Of a DNA stretch of 40,297 bases, positions 32,898 through 40,297 are shown one piece after another; position 1 is the stretch's first letter; each line of letters starts with the position of its first letter. This stretch comes from JALYXS01 sp051003795. GTDB taxonomy: Bacteria; Acidobacteriota; Terriglobia; Bryobacterales; Bryobacteraceae. Position numbers and translations under genes: made by a program. The notes under the pieces are model-generated. The model was not told the DNA's origin. It searched no databases and saw only the letters and a list, made by a program, of their open reading frames with translations. The stretch spans positions 1 through 40,297 of the forward strand of contig JBPCKZ010000245.1 in NCBI GenBank assembly GCA_051003795.1. Reading direction: 5' to 3'.

Positions 32898-34975
32898 ATG
32901 AGAACCTTTCGTGCGGCAATACTTCAGATTCTGTTTGGCGGGTTGGTGCTCGCGGCGCCTCCTTTCACGCTCGAACAAGTTCTGGGATCGCCGTTCCCCT
33001 CGGAACTTCACGCAGCCCGCGGGGGCGGAAAAGTCGCTTGGGTACTTAATGCGCGCGGCGTCCGCAATGTCTGGGTGGCCGGATCGCCCGCGTTTGAAGG
33101 CCGCCAAGTAACGCATTATAACGACGACGACGGGCGCGAAATCACGGAGTTGAGCTGGAGCAAAGACGGCAACACGCTGGTTTACGTACGCGGAGACGGC
33201 GCCAACGGCAAGGGCGAGTATGCCAATCCGCGCAACAATCCAGCGGGAGTTTCGCAAGACGTATGCGCCGTCTCGATCGATGCCGGAGAGCCCAGAGTAT
33301 TGGGCCAGGGCGCTGCGCCCGCGATATCTCCGGACGGGAAATTGGTTGCATTCGCGCGCAAAGGCGAGGTCTGGTCAGCGCCTCTCGACGGCCACGCGAA
33401 ACCCGAGCAACCGATTCACGCGCGCGGAAAGGCCGGCACGCTTCGTTGGTCTCCCGACGGTACTCAACTGGCGTTTGTGAGCGATCGCGGGGATCATTCA
33501 TTCATCGCCGTTTACAGCGCCGGCCCAAAGACTTTGCGGTTTCTCGACCCCAGCGTGGACGAGGATTCGGACCCGGTCTGGTCGCCCGATATAGCAAGCG
33601 GATTGCGTTCATCCGCACGCCGGCTTCGCGGGAGGCGTTCGCATTTGGACCGAAACGCGCCGCGCAGCCTTGGTCGCTCCGCATCGCGGATGCGGAAACC
33701 GGCGCCGGACGGCAGATCTGGAAGGCGCAGGAAGGCGTGGGCAGCAGCTTCTGGCCCGTGGTCGCCGACGATCAACTGCTCTGGGGCGATGACGACCGGC
33801 TCATTTTTCCGTGGGAGCGGGAAGGCTGGCTGCACCTATATGCCGCTTCGACGCGCGACCGCAGCGTTAACGGCAAAGCCACGCTTCTCACGCCGGGCAA
33901 GTTCGAGATTGAACACGTCGCGCTCAGCCCGGACCGCAAGATGGTTTTGTTCTCGTCGAATCAGGGCGACATCGATCGCCGGCACATCTGGAAAGTGCCC
34001 GTGGCGGGAGGCCCGCCGGCCGCTGTCACTAGCGGCGCCGGAATCGAGTGGTCGCCGGTAATGACGGATGACGGCCGCACGGTCGTACTCCGTTCGACCG
34101 CACGGGTACCCGCCGAAGCCGCCGTCCTCGATGCTTCAAATCCGCGCCCCCTTGTTCCGTTATCTGGATTTCCGTCGCAGGCGATGGTCGCGCCCGAACC
34201 GGTGATACTCACGAGCGCCGATGGCATGAGAATTCACGGGCAAGTTTTCCTGCCGCCGAATTCGGGCTCGAACGTGAAGCATCCGGCCGTCATTTTCTTC
34301 CACGGCGGTTCGCGCCGCCAGATGCTGCTCGGCTGGCATTACATGTTTTATTACCATCAGGCTTACGCTTTCAACCAGTACCTGGCGAGCCAAGGCTACA
34401 TCGTTCTGTCCGTGAACTACCGCAGCGGGATCGGCTATGGCCTCGATTTCCGTGAAGCCCGAAATTACGGCGCCACGGGCGCGAGCGAATACAACGACGT
34501 CATTGGCGCCGGTCTTTACCTGCGTGGACGCGCGGATGTCGACCCGGCCCGCATCGGACTCTGGGGCGGTTCCTATGGCGGATATCTAACCGCTCTCGGC
34601 CTCGCGCGCGCTTCCGACTTGTTCGCCGCCGGCGTGGACTTGCACGGCGTGCACGACTGGAACTCCGAGATCGGCATCTTCGCCCCCGGCTACGATCCCG
34701 AAAAACAGCGTGACGCGGCGAAGGTGGCCTTCGATTCCTCCCCAATGGCTTTCGTGAAGACGTGGCGCTCACCGGTGCTCCTGATCCAAGGCGACGACGA
34801 CCGCAACGTCAACTTTTCTCAAAGCGTGATGTTGGCCGAAGAGCTTCGCAAGCGGAATGTGCCGTTCGAGCAGCTGGTTTTCCCGGATGAGATTCACGAT
34901 TTCCTGGTGCATGAGCATTGGCTTGCCGCCTATCGCGCGGCGGATAAATTTCTCGCCAAGTATCTGACGAAGTAG
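32898..34975 (+). pseudogene. S9 family prolyl oligopeptidase-like peptidase, frameshifted
   Basis: An exported serine peptidase of the DPP4/acylaminoacyl-peptidase type, split by a frameshift. The first frame (ATG 32898; signal-like AILQILFGGLVLAAPPF) covers propeller blades to VWSPD at codon 231. The protein continues in another frame as SKRIAFIRTP. The junction reads CCCGATATAGC (33585-33595) where CCCGATAGC would keep frame, a duplicated AT. The second part carries the rest of the propeller and the alpha/beta hydrolase domain: FFHGGSRR oxyanion region, catalytic Ser in LWGGSYGGYL, Asp in QGDDDRNV and His in PDEIHDF. Repaired length would be 691 aa, normal for the family. It may be a real pseudogene or an assembly error. 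Confidence 0.88.
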
Positions 34976-34976
34976 A

Positions 34977-36155
34977 TTGGAGAGAGTGGCGACTCTCGAA
35001 GAACAGATTACTTACATCAAGAAAGGCCTGGCGGAGCTGATTCGCGAAGACGAGTTGCGCGAGCGGCTGAAGCTTGGCCGGCCTTTGCGCGTGAAGGCGG
35101 GCTTCGACCCGACCGCGCCGGATCTGCATCTCGGGCACACCGTTTTGCTGCGCAAACTGAAGCACTTCCAGGATCTCGGCCACACCGTAATCTTCCTGAT
35201 CGGCGACAGCACGGCCAAGATCGGCGATCCGTCCGGCCGCAACACTACGCGGCCGCCTCTCACGAACGAACGGATTCAGGCCAACACCGAAACATACAAG
35301 GCTCAGGTCTTCAAAATCCTCGATCCCGAAAAGACGGAGGTGCGATTCAACAGCGAATGGCTGGACGCCCTTCGATACGACGACATCATTCGCCTTTGCG
35401 GGAAATACACCGTGGCCCGCATGCTCGAGCGCGCCGAGTTCTCGAAGCGCTACAAAGACGGCACGCCGATTTCGATCCACGAGTTGCTGTACCCGCTTGT
35501 GCAAGCGTACGATTCCGTCGCGCTTCGGTGTGATGTCGAGATGGGGGGCACGGATCAGAAATTCAATCTGCTGGTGGGCCGCGAAATCCAGAAAGACTTC
35601 GGGCAGCCGCCGCAGATCGTGGCGACCACGCCGATTCTCGAAGGCCTCGACGGCGAGAGGAAGATGTCGAAATCGCTCGACAACTATATCGGCATCACCG
35701 AAGCGCCCGAAGTGATGTTCCGCAAGATCATGCAGATTAGCGACGAACTGATGTATCGCTATTACGAGCTGCTTACCGATAAGAGCATGCCCGAGATTGA
35801 AGTCCTGCGCCACGGGCATCCGATGCAGGCCAAGATGGATCTGGCGCGAATCGTCGTGACGGATTTTCATTCGGCGGAGGACGCCGCCCGGGGCGCCGAA
35901 GAGTTCACCCGCGTGGTGCGGCGGAAAGAGATTCCGTCGGAGATCGACACCATTGCGATTCCCGAATTTGTACGTATAGACAAGCTCCTGGCCCAAGTGG
36001 GCTTAGCGGAATCCGTCGGCGAAGCGGTCCGGAAGATCAAGGGCGGCGCGGTCCAGGTAAACGGAGAGCGCGTCGCGGATCTGAAGTTTTCCACCGCCGC
36101 GAGAGAGTTGCTGATCCAATCCGGCAAACACTGGCGGCGGGTTATCATTCGCTGA
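34977..36155 (+). CDS. tyrS: tyrosyl-tRNA synthetase
   Basis: A 392-aa class I aminoacyl-tRNA synthetase that charges tRNA-Tyr. FDPTAPDLHLGHTVLL contains the HIGH-type motif, GDPSGR is conserved, GGTDQKFNLLVGR follows, and RKMSKSLDN is the KMSKS loop. The C-terminal S4 RNA-binding domain starts at about residue 330 (RIDKLLAQVGL, GAVQVNGERV). It belongs to the TyrZ-like form with 'GH' in HLGH. Start candidates are TTG 34977 and GTG 34986 (VATLEEQ, like the usual MATLEEQ); GGAGAG sits between them, too close to the GTG. It follows the peptidase stop by 1 nt and its own TGA shares a base with the next ATG. Confidence 0.93.
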   Translation: MERVATLEEQITYIKKGLAELIREDELRERLKLGRPLRVKAGFDPTAPDLHLGHTVLLRKLKHFQDLGHTVIFLIGDSTAKIGDPSGRNTTRPPLTNERIQANTETYKAQVFKILDPEKTEVRFNSEWLDALRYDDIIRLCGKYTVARMLERAEFSKRYKDGTPISIHELLYPLVQAYDSVALRCDVEMGGTDQKFNLLVGREIQKDFGQPPQIVATTPILEGLDGERKMSKSLDNYIGITEAPEVMFRKIMQISDELMYRYYELLTDKSMPEIEVLRHGHPMQAKMDLARIVVTDFHSAEDAARGAEEFTRVVRRKEIPSEIDTIAIPEFVRIDKLLAQVGLAESVGEAVRKIKGGAVQVNGERVADLKFSTAARELLIQSGKHWRRVIIR

Positions 36156-37378
36156 TGGTCGCGTTTCGCGACAACCTCATCCTTTCCGCCGATTCAATCC
36201 GCGCGCACAAGCTACGCGCCGCCCTCACCATTCTCGGACTGACGATGGGAGTCGCCACCCTCATCACGGTCATGACCCTGGTGCAAGGCGCGAACACCTA
36301 CGTCGAGCAGAAGATCGCCAACCTCGGCACGAATGTTTTCCGCATCGCGCGCACACCTTTCGCCGTTCTCGATTTCACCGCCGTCGTGAAGGCGCTACGC
36401 AACAAGCGCCTCGAAGTGGAAGATCTTCAGGCAGTTGCCGCGCAATGCGAGCACTGTCAATATGTGGGCGCGAGTGCCTCCAGCACGGTTTCCGTCACGT
36501 ACAAGAATCGTCAGCTCGACGACGTTACACTGTTCGGCTACACGCCGAATATGGCGGAGATAGACACGCGGACGGTGGAGGACGGCCGCTATTTTTCGGA
36601 AGCCGAGGACAGGCACGTCGCCCCTCTGTGCCTGATTGGGGAAACCTTCGTGCAGCAATTGATCACCGGCGCCAGCCCGCTGGGCGCCGCCCTTCGCGTG
36701 GGCAATCAAGAACTCACCGTAATCGGCAAATTCGAGAAGATCGGCTCCGTGCTGGGCCAGGATCAGGATAATTTCGTGGTCGTCCCGCTGAGCACTTATC
36801 TAAAGTTCCGCGGCACGCGATCCAGTTTGACGCTGGAAGTGAAAGCCGCCGGAAGCGAAACCGTGTTTCAGCAGGCACAGGACGACGCGCGCGCGATCCT
36901 CCGCTCCCGGCGGCACGACATCGGCCCCGACGACGATTTCTTCATCGGAACCTCTCAAAATTACATGTCGCTGTTAAGTCAAATCAGCGGAGCGTTTTTC
37001 ACGGTTTTCGTAATGGTAAGCGCGATTTCGGCGGTTGTGGGCGGAATTGTCGTTATGAATGTGATGCTGGTAAGCGTCACCGAGCGGACTAAGGAAATCG
37101 GAGTGCGCCGGGCTGTGGGAGCGACTCAGCGCGATATCCTCCGGCAATTCCTGACGGAAAGCGTCATGCAGTGCGTCATCGGCGGCATTGTGGGGATTGC
37201 CATTGGCTTCGCTTGCGCGATCGCCCTCAAGACACTAACCTCCTTTCCTGCGTCCGTGAAGGCATGGGTCGCGGTGCTGGGCGTCGCGCTGAGCTCGGGC
37301 ATCGGCGTTTTCTTCGGGATCTATCCGGCAATCAAGGCGGCACGGCTCGATCCGGTGGCGGCCCTGCGATCCGAATAG
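36155..37378 (+). CDS. ABC transporter permease, MacB/FtsX type (1)
   Basis: A 407-aa permease. One helix near the N-terminus (AALTILGLTMGVATLITVMTL) is followed by a periplasmic MacB-PCD-like domain (about 50-255) and three C-terminal helices, with the FtsX signature GGIVVMNVMLVSVTERTKEIGVRRAVGA at about 288-316. MacB-type transporters act as mechanotransmission machines for export of peptides, lipoproteins or drugs. There is no fused or adjacent ATPase. The ATG shares one base with the tyrS stop. A second permease follows 19 nt downstream. Confidence 0.88.
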   Translation: MVAFRDNLILSADSIRAHKLRAALTILGLTMGVATLITVMTLVQGANTYVEQKIANLGTNVFRIARTPFAVLDFTAVVKALRNKRLEVEDLQAVAAQCEHCQYVGASASSTVSVTYKNRQLDDVTLFGYTPNMAEIDTRTVEDGRYFSEAEDRHVAPLCLIGETFVQQLITGASPLGAALRVGNQELTVIGKFEKIGSVLGQDQDNFVVVPLSTYLKFRGTRSSLTLEVKAAGSETVFQQAQDDARAILRSRRHDIGPDDDFFIGTSQNYMSLLSQISGAFFTVFVMVSAISAVVGGIVVMNVMLVSVTERTKEIGVRRAVGATQRDILRQFLTESVMQCVIGGIVGIAIGFACAIALKTLTSFPASVKAWVAVLGVALSSGIGVFFGIYPAIKAARLDPVAALRSE

Positions 37379-37397
37379 AAAGCATGACTGGAAAGGC

Positions 37398-38654
37398 ATG
37401 ACGCGCACTGAATTCACCGAAAATTTGCGCGCGGCGGGAGATACGCTGCGATCCCGCAAGATTCGCTCGGGGCTAACCATCCTGGGCATCGTGATCGGCG
37501 TGACTTCCGTGATCGCCGTGGCTTCGATCATCGACGGCCTGAACGGGTTTATCAAGGACAGGGTCGCCAAACTCGGATCGCGCACCCTGTTTGTCTCGCG
37601 TATTCCGTTTGGAACCGTTCCCGGCCACCTCTCCGAAAAAATTCGGAGGCGGAAGTACCTGGAGATGGACGACGCCCGCTATTTGCGGGAGAGTTGCCCT
37701 TCGCTCGAATACGCCACCGCGTTCGCGAACCGCATCAACTTCGAGGAAGCCGCGAACCACCTGCGATACGGCAACGAACACGTCGAACGATTTCTCCTGC
37801 GCGGCGTGGAACCGCAATACATCGACACTCTTCCCATGTTTGCGATCGCCGAGGGCCGCTTCATCTCGGCTTACGATCAGGAGCATTCGCGTCCGGTGAT
37901 CGTCATCGGAAGCGGCATTGCCGACGCGCTGTTCCCCAATGCCGACCCAATCGGAAAATTGGCGCGGCTCGACGGCCGCCTTTACGAAGTGATCGGCATT
38001 TTTGAAAAAGACGAGGGATTGTTCTCGGCCGGCGGGGTCGATATTTTCGCGTGCATTCCGCTGGCGAACTTTCACAAGAACTATCCGGAGGTGCGGGAAT
38101 TTTTTGTCGCGGCTTCGGGGCGCGAGGGCATCGAGCCGCGAATCGTGCAGGACGAAGTTTCGCAAGCCATGCGCCGGCGCCGCCGCGTGCCGCATAACGG
38201 CGAAGACGATTTCGAAGTGGGCGACGCCAGTTTTCTGACCAATCTCTGGAATCAGCTTACCGCGGCGCTGGTGCTGTTGACCGGAATCATCAGCTCTATA
38301 GGTTTGCTGGTCGGCGGGATCGGCGTTATGAACATCATGCTGATTTCGGTGACGGAGCGGACCGCGGAGATTGGCATCCGCAAGGCGGTGGGCGCGCGCC
38401 GGGCGGATATCCGGATTCAGTTCCTGTTCGAGGCGGTCGCGCTTTCGGGAATCGGCGGCGTCATCGGGATAATCATGGGCGCGGCGATCGCCTACACGGT
38501 TCGCACGTTATTTCCATCGATACCGGCCGTGGTTTCGTGGATCTGGGTAACGCTGGGTGTCGCGATTTCCGTGGGTGTCGGCCTGTTTTTCGGATATTAT
38601 CCGGCGAATCGGGCGGCGAACCTCGACCCGATCGTCTGCCTGCGATACGAGTAA
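37398..38654 (+). CDS. ABC transporter permease, MacB/FtsX type (2)
   Basis: A 418-aa paralogue of the preceding permease. N-terminal helix SGLTILGIVIGVTSVIAVASI, a large periplasmic domain with YDQEHSRPVIVIGSGIAD, then the conserved GGIGVMNIMLISVTERTAEIG (about 312-332) and two more helices. GGAAAG lies 4 nt before the ATG. The two permeases probably form a heterodimer with an ATPase encoded elsewhere. The cargo is unknown. Confidence 0.88.
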   Translation: MTRTEFTENLRAAGDTLRSRKIRSGLTILGIVIGVTSVIAVASIIDGLNGFIKDRVAKLGSRTLFVSRIPFGTVPGHLSEKIRRRKYLEMDDARYLRESCPSLEYATAFANRINFEEAANHLRYGNEHVERFLLRGVEPQYIDTLPMFAIAEGRFISAYDQEHSRPVIVIGSGIADALFPNADPIGKLARLDGRLYEVIGIFEKDEGLFSAGGVDIFACIPLANFHKNYPEVREFFVAASGREGIEPRIVQDEVSQAMRRRRRVPHNGEDDFEVGDASFLTNLWNQLTAALVLLTGIISSIGLLVGGIGVMNIMLISVTERTAEIGIRKAVGARRADIRIQFLFEAVALSGIGGVIGIIMGAAIAYTVRTLFPSIPAVVSWIWVTLGVAISVGVGLFFGYYPANRAANLDPIVCLRYE

Positions 38655-38690
38655 TCCGGCTAAGTGGGAGACTGAAGTGTCCCGACAATC

Positions 38691-39617
38691 ATGCGCAAAG
38701 TTTTTCATTGGAAGTTAAAGCAGCGCGACATTCAGCTTGGGGACCGCACGTTGATCGCCGCGGTTTTGAACCTCACGCCCGATTCGTTTTCGGACGGCGG
38801 CAAGTACCAGGAACCAGACCGTGCCTTCGCGCGCGCTTTGGAGCTCGAAGAGCAAGGCGCGGACCTGATCGACATTGGCGCGGAATCAACCAAGCCCGGG
38901 TCGGCACGAATTTCGGTCGCGGAGGAGTTGCGCCGCCTGATTCCGGTGCTGAAGAGACTGCGCGGGCGTCTTCGGATTCCCGTTTCAGTCGACACTTACA
39001 AGGCCGAAGTAGCCGAGCGGGCGCTCGATCACGGGGTGGAAGTCATCAACGATCCCAGCGGACTGACATTTGAGCCGCAGCTTGCGAAAGTTGTGGTCCA
39101 ATACGATGCCGGCGTGATTCTGAATCACATGCGGGGACGGCCCGAGACCTGGGCGAAACTGGGGCCGATGCCGGATGCGATGGGTACGATTATCCGGGAT
39201 CTGGAGGCTACCGTGAACCGGGCGCGGGGCGCGGGAGTGGAGCACAACCGGATCGTGATCGATCCCGGAATCGGTTTCGGAAAGCGCAAGGAGCAGAACG
39301 CCGAAATTCTGGCCCGGCTTGGAGAAATGGCGCGTTTGGAACTTCCGGTGATGGCAGGTCCCTCGCGCAAAGCGTTTCTGGCGAAGGCGACCGAACGGGA
39401 AACGCAGTTCGCGACGGCGGCCGCCGTGACCGCGGCGGCGCTGGGCGGCGCGCATCTGGTTCGCGTCCACGACGTTCTTGAAATGCGCGCGGTGTTAGCC
39501 GTGGCCGACGAAATTGCGCGCGCCGCGGCGGAGTTGGCGGAGAAGACCGCGGCCAAAGCCGAAGGCGAGCATCAGCAGCCCCCCCGGCTTAGGACCACGA
39601 GACAGGTCGGTAGGTAA
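38691..39617 (+). CDS. folP: dihydropteroate synthase
   Basis: A 308-aa enzyme of folate synthesis that joins para-aminobenzoate to 6-hydroxymethyl-dihydropterin diphosphate. Family motifs in order: LNLTPDSFSDGG (pterin diphosphate loop), DLIDIGAESTKPG, SVDTYKAEVAERAL, EVINDPSGL, IVIDPGIGFGK, MAGPSRKAFL and LVRVHDV. The last 30 residues (AAKAEGEHQQPPRLRTTRQ...) are beyond the usual fold and overlap the convergent methyltransferase gene by 29 nt. This gene is the target of sulfonamides in general. Confidence 0.94.
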   Translation: MRKVFHWKLKQRDIQLGDRTLIAAVLNLTPDSFSDGGKYQEPDRAFARALELEEQGADLIDIGAESTKPGSARISVAEELRRLIPVLKRLRGRLRIPVSVDTYKAEVAERALDHGVEVINDPSGLTFEPQLAKVVVQYDAGVILNHMRGRPETWAKLGPMPDAMGTIIRDLEATVNRARGAGVEHNRIVIDPGIGFGKRKEQNAEILARLGEMARLELPVMAGPSRKAFLAKATERETQFATAAAVTAAALGGAHLVRVHDVLEMRAVLAVADEIARAAAELAEKTAAKAEGEHQQPPRLRTTRQVGR

Positions 39618-40242
39618 TGTCGATGATCTGGCGCGCGCTTATGGGCGATACCCAGTGCTCGAATGTGGCGCCCGTGCCCTCAAGGGCCCGCTCGGTAAGC
39701 GATCGCAACTCCGCCGGAGTGAATGCCCGGCGTATGGACTGGCGCCCGTCGAGCGCGGCCTCCTTGCTCACGAACGGGCAAATGAACGCGGTGTAGAGAA
39801 CAATTGGAAGCGGGTGCCGCACGAGGTCGAGGCACACGAAGCGGCGGCAGGATCGGCCGGCATTGCGGATCACGTCGATCGCCTGCGCCTCGGAGAGATG
39901 GTGCAGCAGCAGCATCGAAACCGCCGCATCGGCTTGCGGCAACGGATCGCGGGTGGCGTCGGCCGCGACGATTGAGATTCCGTAAGTGTCGGTAGCCGGA
40001 ACCCGCAGGTCTACTCCGGTAACGGTTGCTCCGAGTTCTTTGCGGATGCGGTCGAGCAGCACGCCCCCGCCGCATCCGATATCGAGCACGCTGCGCGGCG
40101 GATCGCGCTTGAGCCTGTCGACGATGGCGCTCATGTTTCCGAGGAGAGAGTTGATGAGTTTAAGGTCGCGATGGAAGATCCGCATCATGGATTCGGAGAC
40201 GTCGGGGCCGTCCATGATTTCGGGAGTAAGCGATCGCCGCAT
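39589..40242 (-). CDS. class I SAM-dependent methyltransferase
   Basis: A 217-aa methyltransferase. I place the start at ATG 40242 (MRRSLTPEIMDGPDVS), which matches the typical start of this group; the frame continues to a GTG at 40281, but that lies inside a perfect palindrome. AdoMet motif I is VLDIGCGGGVLLDRI, followed by VTGVDLR and the AVSMLLLHHLSEAQ region. The LLHHL stretch is common in methyltransferases next to polyketide or quinone genes, but no such genes are here, and the substrate is unknown. It overlaps folP tail to tail by 29 nt. Confidence 0.83.
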   Translation of the reverse strand: MRRSLTPEIMDGPDVSESMMRIFHRDLKLINSLLGNMSAIVDRLKRDPPRSVLDIGCGGGVLLDRIRKELGATVTGVDLRVPATDTYGISIVAADATRDPLPQADAAVSMLLLHHLSEAQAIDVIRNAGRSCRRFVCLDLVRHPLPIVLYTAFICPFVSKEAALDGRQSIRRAFTPAELRSLTERALEGTGATFEHWVSPISARQIIDITYRPVSWS

Positions 40243-40257
40243 GGGTTTTGTGGCGCG

Positions 40258-40295
40258 GGCACTCGTGCCTGCCGTGTCCACACTCGTGTGGACAC
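40258..40295 (+). repeat. double palindrome, REP-like element
   Basis: Two adjacent perfect inverted repeats: GGCAC-TC-GTGCC (40258-40269) and GTGTCCACAC-TC-GTGTGGACAC (40274-40295, 10-bp arms, 2-nt loop). They share the loop TC and similar GTG/CAC arms. They lie upstream of the methyltransferase and run into the window edge, so the element may continue. Confidence 0.65.
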
Positions 40296-40297
40296 AG

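Noticed and set aside
1..40297. tRNA, rRNA, riboswitch and insertion-sequence search
   Set aside because: No cloverleaf, rRNA segment, transposase motif or known riboswitch core was recognised by eye. A covariance-model scan would be needed to exclude small RNAs.

Overview
The window looks like a chromosomal segment of an Acidobacteriota bacterium, most like the Bryobacterales / Solibacter group. The evidence is the combination of an Oar-type TonB-dependent receptor with an N-terminal carboxypeptidase-regulatory domain, an FG-GAP/ASPIC-UnbV (CRTAC1-like) protein, several TPR proteins, paired MacB-type permeases and a hopanoid operon, in GC-rich DNA with many GTG and TTG starts. The taxonomic call is inference; no rRNA or tRNA gene was recognised.

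Layout. (1) 1-1696, minus strand: an aldo/keto reductase (cut by the window edge) overlapping a UDP-glucuronate decarboxylase-like sugar epimerase. (2) 1797-10626: two TPR proteins, the TonB-dependent receptor, the FG-GAP/ASPIC protein and a convergent third TPR protein, probably an envelope uptake or assembly cassette. (3) 10751-13717: a degenerate GGDEF protein, a DUF2103-like protein, pcm, and an NAD-type isocitrate dehydrogenase that may be leaderless. (4) 13799-16718: a two-gene cassette not related to its surroundings, an OmpA-like/peptidoglycan-binding protein followed by a class A beta-lactamase-like serine hydrolase with a large insert; then 867 nt of gene-poor DNA. (5) 17586-27890: a compact hopanoid operon, ispH-shc-hpnH-hpnA-(two tandem coiled-coil genes)-hpnG-two zinc dehydrogenases-hpnC-hpnD. 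Most junctions overlap or nearly touch. It can take isoprenoid precursors through squalene synthesis and cyclisation to side-chain extension, but no hpnE is visible. (6) 27887-28902, minus: two small membrane proteins and a receiver-like protein that lacks its phosphorylation residues. (7) 29094-34975: a membrane Fe-S oxidoreductase, an outer-membrane barrel protein and a small membrane protein, a 187-bp second copy of the oxidoreductase 3' end, and an S9 peptidase broken by a 2-nt frameshift. (8) 34977-40242: tyrS, two MacB/FtsX-type permeases without an ATPase, folP, and a convergent methyltransferase, ending in a strong palindromic element at the window edge.

The best candidates for something undescribed are the 13799-16718 cell-wall cassette, the heptad-repeat gene pair and twin dehydrogenases inside the hopanoid operon, and the 1.95-kb segment bounded by direct repeats at the end of the Fe-S oxidoreductase gene.
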